Assembly: GCA_020852655.1 (NCBI GenBank)
Contig: JADZAI010000103.1
Coordinates: 62,001-126,000, forward strand
DNA: 64,000 nucleotides
Direction of reading: 5' to 3'
From: Alphaproteobacteria bacterium
Lineage (GTDB): Bacteria > Pseudomonadota > Alphaproteobacteria > Micropepsales > Micropepsaceae
Below are positions 61,745-64,000 of this stretch, in pieces. The notes beneath the pieces were generated by a model that did no database searches, had not been told where the DNA came from, and saw nothing but the letters and a program-made list of their open reading frames with translations. The position numbers were made by a program, and so were the translations under genes. Within the stretch, counting starts at the first letter, position 1. Every line of letters starts with the position of its first letter.

Positions 61745-64000
61745 TCAGAATTCGTAACGAATTCCGAGCTGGATTTGCCAGAGCGACGACGGCACGCGGA
61801 CCTGAAGGCCCTGCTCGGGATCGCCGATCGTGCCGCTATACACGTAACAGGTCTTCTGCGCGCAGGTGACGCCGTCGGTGACCGTTCCCTCGGGGACGAT
61901 GGCGCCGCTGACGACACCGGTCGTCGGGAAGAAGGTCGGCGCCGAATAGCGTCCCCAATCCTTGTTCAGCAGATTGCCGAGGTTGAAGATGTTGAACTCC
62001 AGCGTCACGGAGTGCCCTTCGTAGACCTCGATCTCCTGCGCGACGCTGAGGTCGAAGCGCGTCGTCCAGGGACCGAAGAATTCGTTCCGCGGCGCGATCC
62101 CGCCGGCATACCGCGCCAGCCCGCTCTTCTGGAGATAGTCGTTGAAGGCCGAGAGGTTGAAGCCGGGCGCGAACTGGACCCGGGCATCCGATGTCGCCGT
62201 CACCAGGCCGTCGGCATTGGCTTGCGGCACATAGATCAGGTTGCGAAAATTGTTGCCGTTACCGCCGAACGGGTTGTTGTTGTAGACATAGCTGAACGGC
62301 GCGCCCGACGTGCTCTGGCCGAACAGGCGGATCTTTGTCGGACTGCCTTCGAAAATCTCGTATTTCAGGTCGGCCGTCATCGTGTAGCGGTGCCGGCGCT
62401 CATACTCCGAGCGGCCGACCGTGATGTCGTTGAGGTTGATGACCGCACGCTGCTGGTAGTTCGAGTCCGCGGTCGAAGCGGTGCCGCCGCCGAAATCGGT
62501 GACGTCCGACCACACATAGCCGAGATTCAGCTTGAAGGCGCCGCGATCGAACGCCCAGGTTTTCTCGCCGGCGAAGATGATGAACTGGCCCTCGCCTTCG
62601 CTGCGGTTGGTCAGCATTAGGTCGCGGCTGAAGGCCGGGCGATCGGTACGCGTCCCATATCGGACACGGCCGAGATCCGAGTCCGGCGCCGGCAGCAGGG
62701 TCGGATCGGGCGCGTTGCAGTTCAGCGTGCCGAACTCGCATGTCCGCAGATCGACCCACTGGAGCTGGTCCAGCGCCTGCATGTGCATGTACTCGGCAGA
62801 GAACTGCCAACCCTGATAGGTGACGTCGGCGCCGATGTTCCAGCGCCAGATCGACGGCAGCGCAAAGCCGGGGTCGAGTGCGTTGACCGGACCGCTGGCG
62901 CTCTGCGCGTTCAGCAGGTCCTGAAGCGCGTCGGGCACCGGGAACAGGTTGAACCCGTTCTGCGCGATGAAATCGCGCGCCGGCAGCGTACCGCCCACGA
63001 CGGACTGGCCGGGGTTGCCGAGGATCTCGAGATAGCTGATGCCGTCGTTCGAATAGTTGTTCGACAGCCAGACATTGGGACTGCCGCCCGAATAGCGCCC
63101 GATGCCGCCGCGGAGCGTGATCGTCGCTCCCTCGTCCTCGGTCGGCACCGCGTAGCTGAACGACGCACGCGGCAGCCAGATGTCGAGGCCTTCGAGCGTC
63201 TTGGTGTTCGGGAAGCCGTAGGCGTCCAGGAAGCCCTGATTGAGCTTGATGCTGCCTTCGGACTCGTACCAGTCGTAGCGGAGGCCCGCCATGACGGTGA
63301 GGTGATCCGTGACGTCGAAGTCGTCCTGGATATAGAGCGAATTGATGTTGTAGCCCCAGTCGGCCGAGGCGTCCGCCGGGTTGTTCGAGCCGGCATTGGC
63401 ATAGCGGATCGGCTGCTGGCCGCGGCCGCTCGACAGGCGGCTGTCGGGACCGGCCGCCAGCAGCCCGTTGGCAAAGTCCGCGATCGAGTCGAAGCGGTAC
63501 TGGCCGAGCGATCCCTGGACGAAGCCGTTGAAGATATCGAGCATCTTGCGCTCGTAGCCGCCGGTGATGACGTGGCGATCGAGCGTGTAAGTGCCCGTCA
63601 GCTTGACGATGTCGAAGGTCGTGTCGAGCACGTTGAAGTGCCGGAACTGGTCCGGGCCGAGCCAGACATAGCCGTCGTCCGCGTTGCCCTGGACGTTGTC
63701 GAGCCCCGGCGTGCGCACCGCGATCTCGGGGAATTCCGTCCCGCCGAGCGGCGATTGCGCGGCATCGATCTCCACGCGGCCGATACGAAGCTCCGTCGAG
63801 AAATTATCCGTCCAGTCCGAAAAGACCTGTAGCGAATAGGAATCCAGCTTCTCGGAGTCGAGATAGTAGTTCGAGCCGAGGCCGATCTGCGGCAGCGTCG
63901 TGGACGTGTTGTTGTGGTTGAACGACAGCGTGCCGCCTTCGGCATGGCTGTACGAGAACTGCGCGCGATGCGCGTCGGTGATGTTCCAGCTGATCTTCGC
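61745..64000 (-). CDS. TonB-dependent receptor, Oar-like (partial, N-terminus outside window)
   Basis: The frame is open across the right edge at 64000, giving the last 751 residues; signal peptide, plug and TonB box lie outside. Aromatic-rich strand pairs (TFDIVKLTGTYTLDRHVITGGYERKMLD, SLYIQDDFDVTDHLTVMAGLRYDWYE in shorter pieces) form an outer-membrane barrel and the chain ends in GIRYEF with the terminal Phe used for barrel assembly. Resembles Oar-type receptors, which take up or bind large ligands. A cysteine pair near the C-terminus (CAQKTCYVY) may link a loop. Confidence 0.88.
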   Translation of the reverse strand, partial: AKISWNITDAHRAQFSYSHAEGGTLSFNHNNTSTTLPQIGLGSNYYLDSEKLDSYSLQVFSDWTDNFSTELRIGRVEIDAAQSPLGGTEFPEIAVRTPGLDNVQGNADDGYVWLGPDQFRHFNVLDTTFDIVKLTGTYTLDRHVITGGYERKMLDIFNGFVQGSLGQYRFDSIADFANGLLAAGPDSRLSSGRGQQPIRYANAGSNNPADASADWGYNINSLYIQDDFDVTDHLTVMAGLRYDWYESEGSIKLNQGFLDAYGFPNTKTLEGLDIWLPRASFSYAVPTEDEGATITLRGGIGRYSGGSPNVWLSNNYSNDGISYLEILGNPGQSVVGGTLPARDFIAQNGFNLFPVPDALQDLLNAQSASGPVNALDPGFALPSIWRWNIGADVTYQGWQFSAEYMHMQALDQLQWVDLRTCEFGTLNCNAPDPTLLPAPDSDLGRVRYGTRTDRPAFSRDLMLTNRSEGEGQFIIFAGEKTWAFDRGAFKLNLGYVWSDVTDFGGGTASTADSNYQQRAVINLNDITVGRSEYERRHRYTMTADLKYEIFEGSPTKIRLFGQSTSGAPFSYVYNNNPFGGNGNNFRNLIYVPQANADGLVTATSDARVQFAPGFNLSAFNDYLQKSGLARYAGGIAPRNEFFGPWTTRFDLSVAQEIEVYEGHSVTLEFNIFNLGNLLNKDWGRYSAPTFFPTTGVVSGAIVPEGTVTDGVTCAQKTCYVYSGTIGDPEQGLQVRVPSSLWQIQLGIRYEF

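Overview
The window is 64 kb of GC-rich, densely coded bacterial chromosome, and everything in it fits an alphaproteobacterium. The supporting signs are a DUF3126-type small protein, a TorF-type putative porin, an Oar-like TonB-dependent receptor, MmyB-like and Crp-type regulators, a fused cysNC gene and an intergenic palindrome of the kind scattered through Rhizobiales-type genomes. I cannot fix the order from sequence alone. I see no rRNA, tRNA, insertion sequence, prophage or CRISPR array.

Positions 1-22,000 hold a surface-glycan locus. A leftward block (104-2362) has a DUF3467-like protein, a nucleotide-sugar epimerase resembling dTDP-L-rhamnose 4-epimerase, and a glycosyltransferase. Facing it, kdsD starts a rightward run with three large glycosyltransferase-type proteins joined by ATGA overlaps (2552-10843). 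The first of these carries eight copies of a WYL..YPDV repeat. A second leftward block (10846-16746) holds two methyltransferases, a 2OG-Fe(II) oxygenase, a Tat-exported beta-helix protein and a WcbI-GSCFA fusion. A rightward block (16898-21967) then gives another 2OG-oxygenase-like protein, a sulfotransferase, and a tight trio of fatty acyl-AMP ligase, acyl carrier protein and AlgX-like SGNH protein.

Positions 22,025-26,680 are sulfur activation: a TauE/SafE exporter faces cysD-cysNC-cysQ, which makes PAPS and removes PAP. Next to a sulfotransferase this suggests a sulfated, acylated surface polysaccharide. From 26,681 to 31,210 come a glycosyltransferase with helical repeats, two methyltransferase-like proteins, a tandem PilZ protein and kdsB, so both isomerase and activation steps of Kdo supply are present but kdsA is not.

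Positions 31,388-61,744 are mostly housekeeping and small envelope genes: a lipoprotein, a glycine-zipper protein, an enoyl-CoA hydratase, a GYF-plus-Cas2/SinR-like fusion, YbjN, gamma-carbonic anhydrase, SemiSWEET, PhoH, a Crp-type regulator with a good Crp site in its own promoter, and an SDR/XRE pair with a perfect operator-like palindrome. They are followed by alanine dehydrogenase, a class III aminotransferase, a PuuB-like oxidase, cysE, NUDIX, nitroreductase, MscS, SDR, TorF, M20 peptidase and a cellulose-synthase-like glycosyltransferase. The right edge is cut inside a TonB-dependent receptor.

The most distinctive content is the predicted sulfation plus acylation chemistry of the glycan locus and the GYF-Cas2-like protein. 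All functions are read from motifs by eye.
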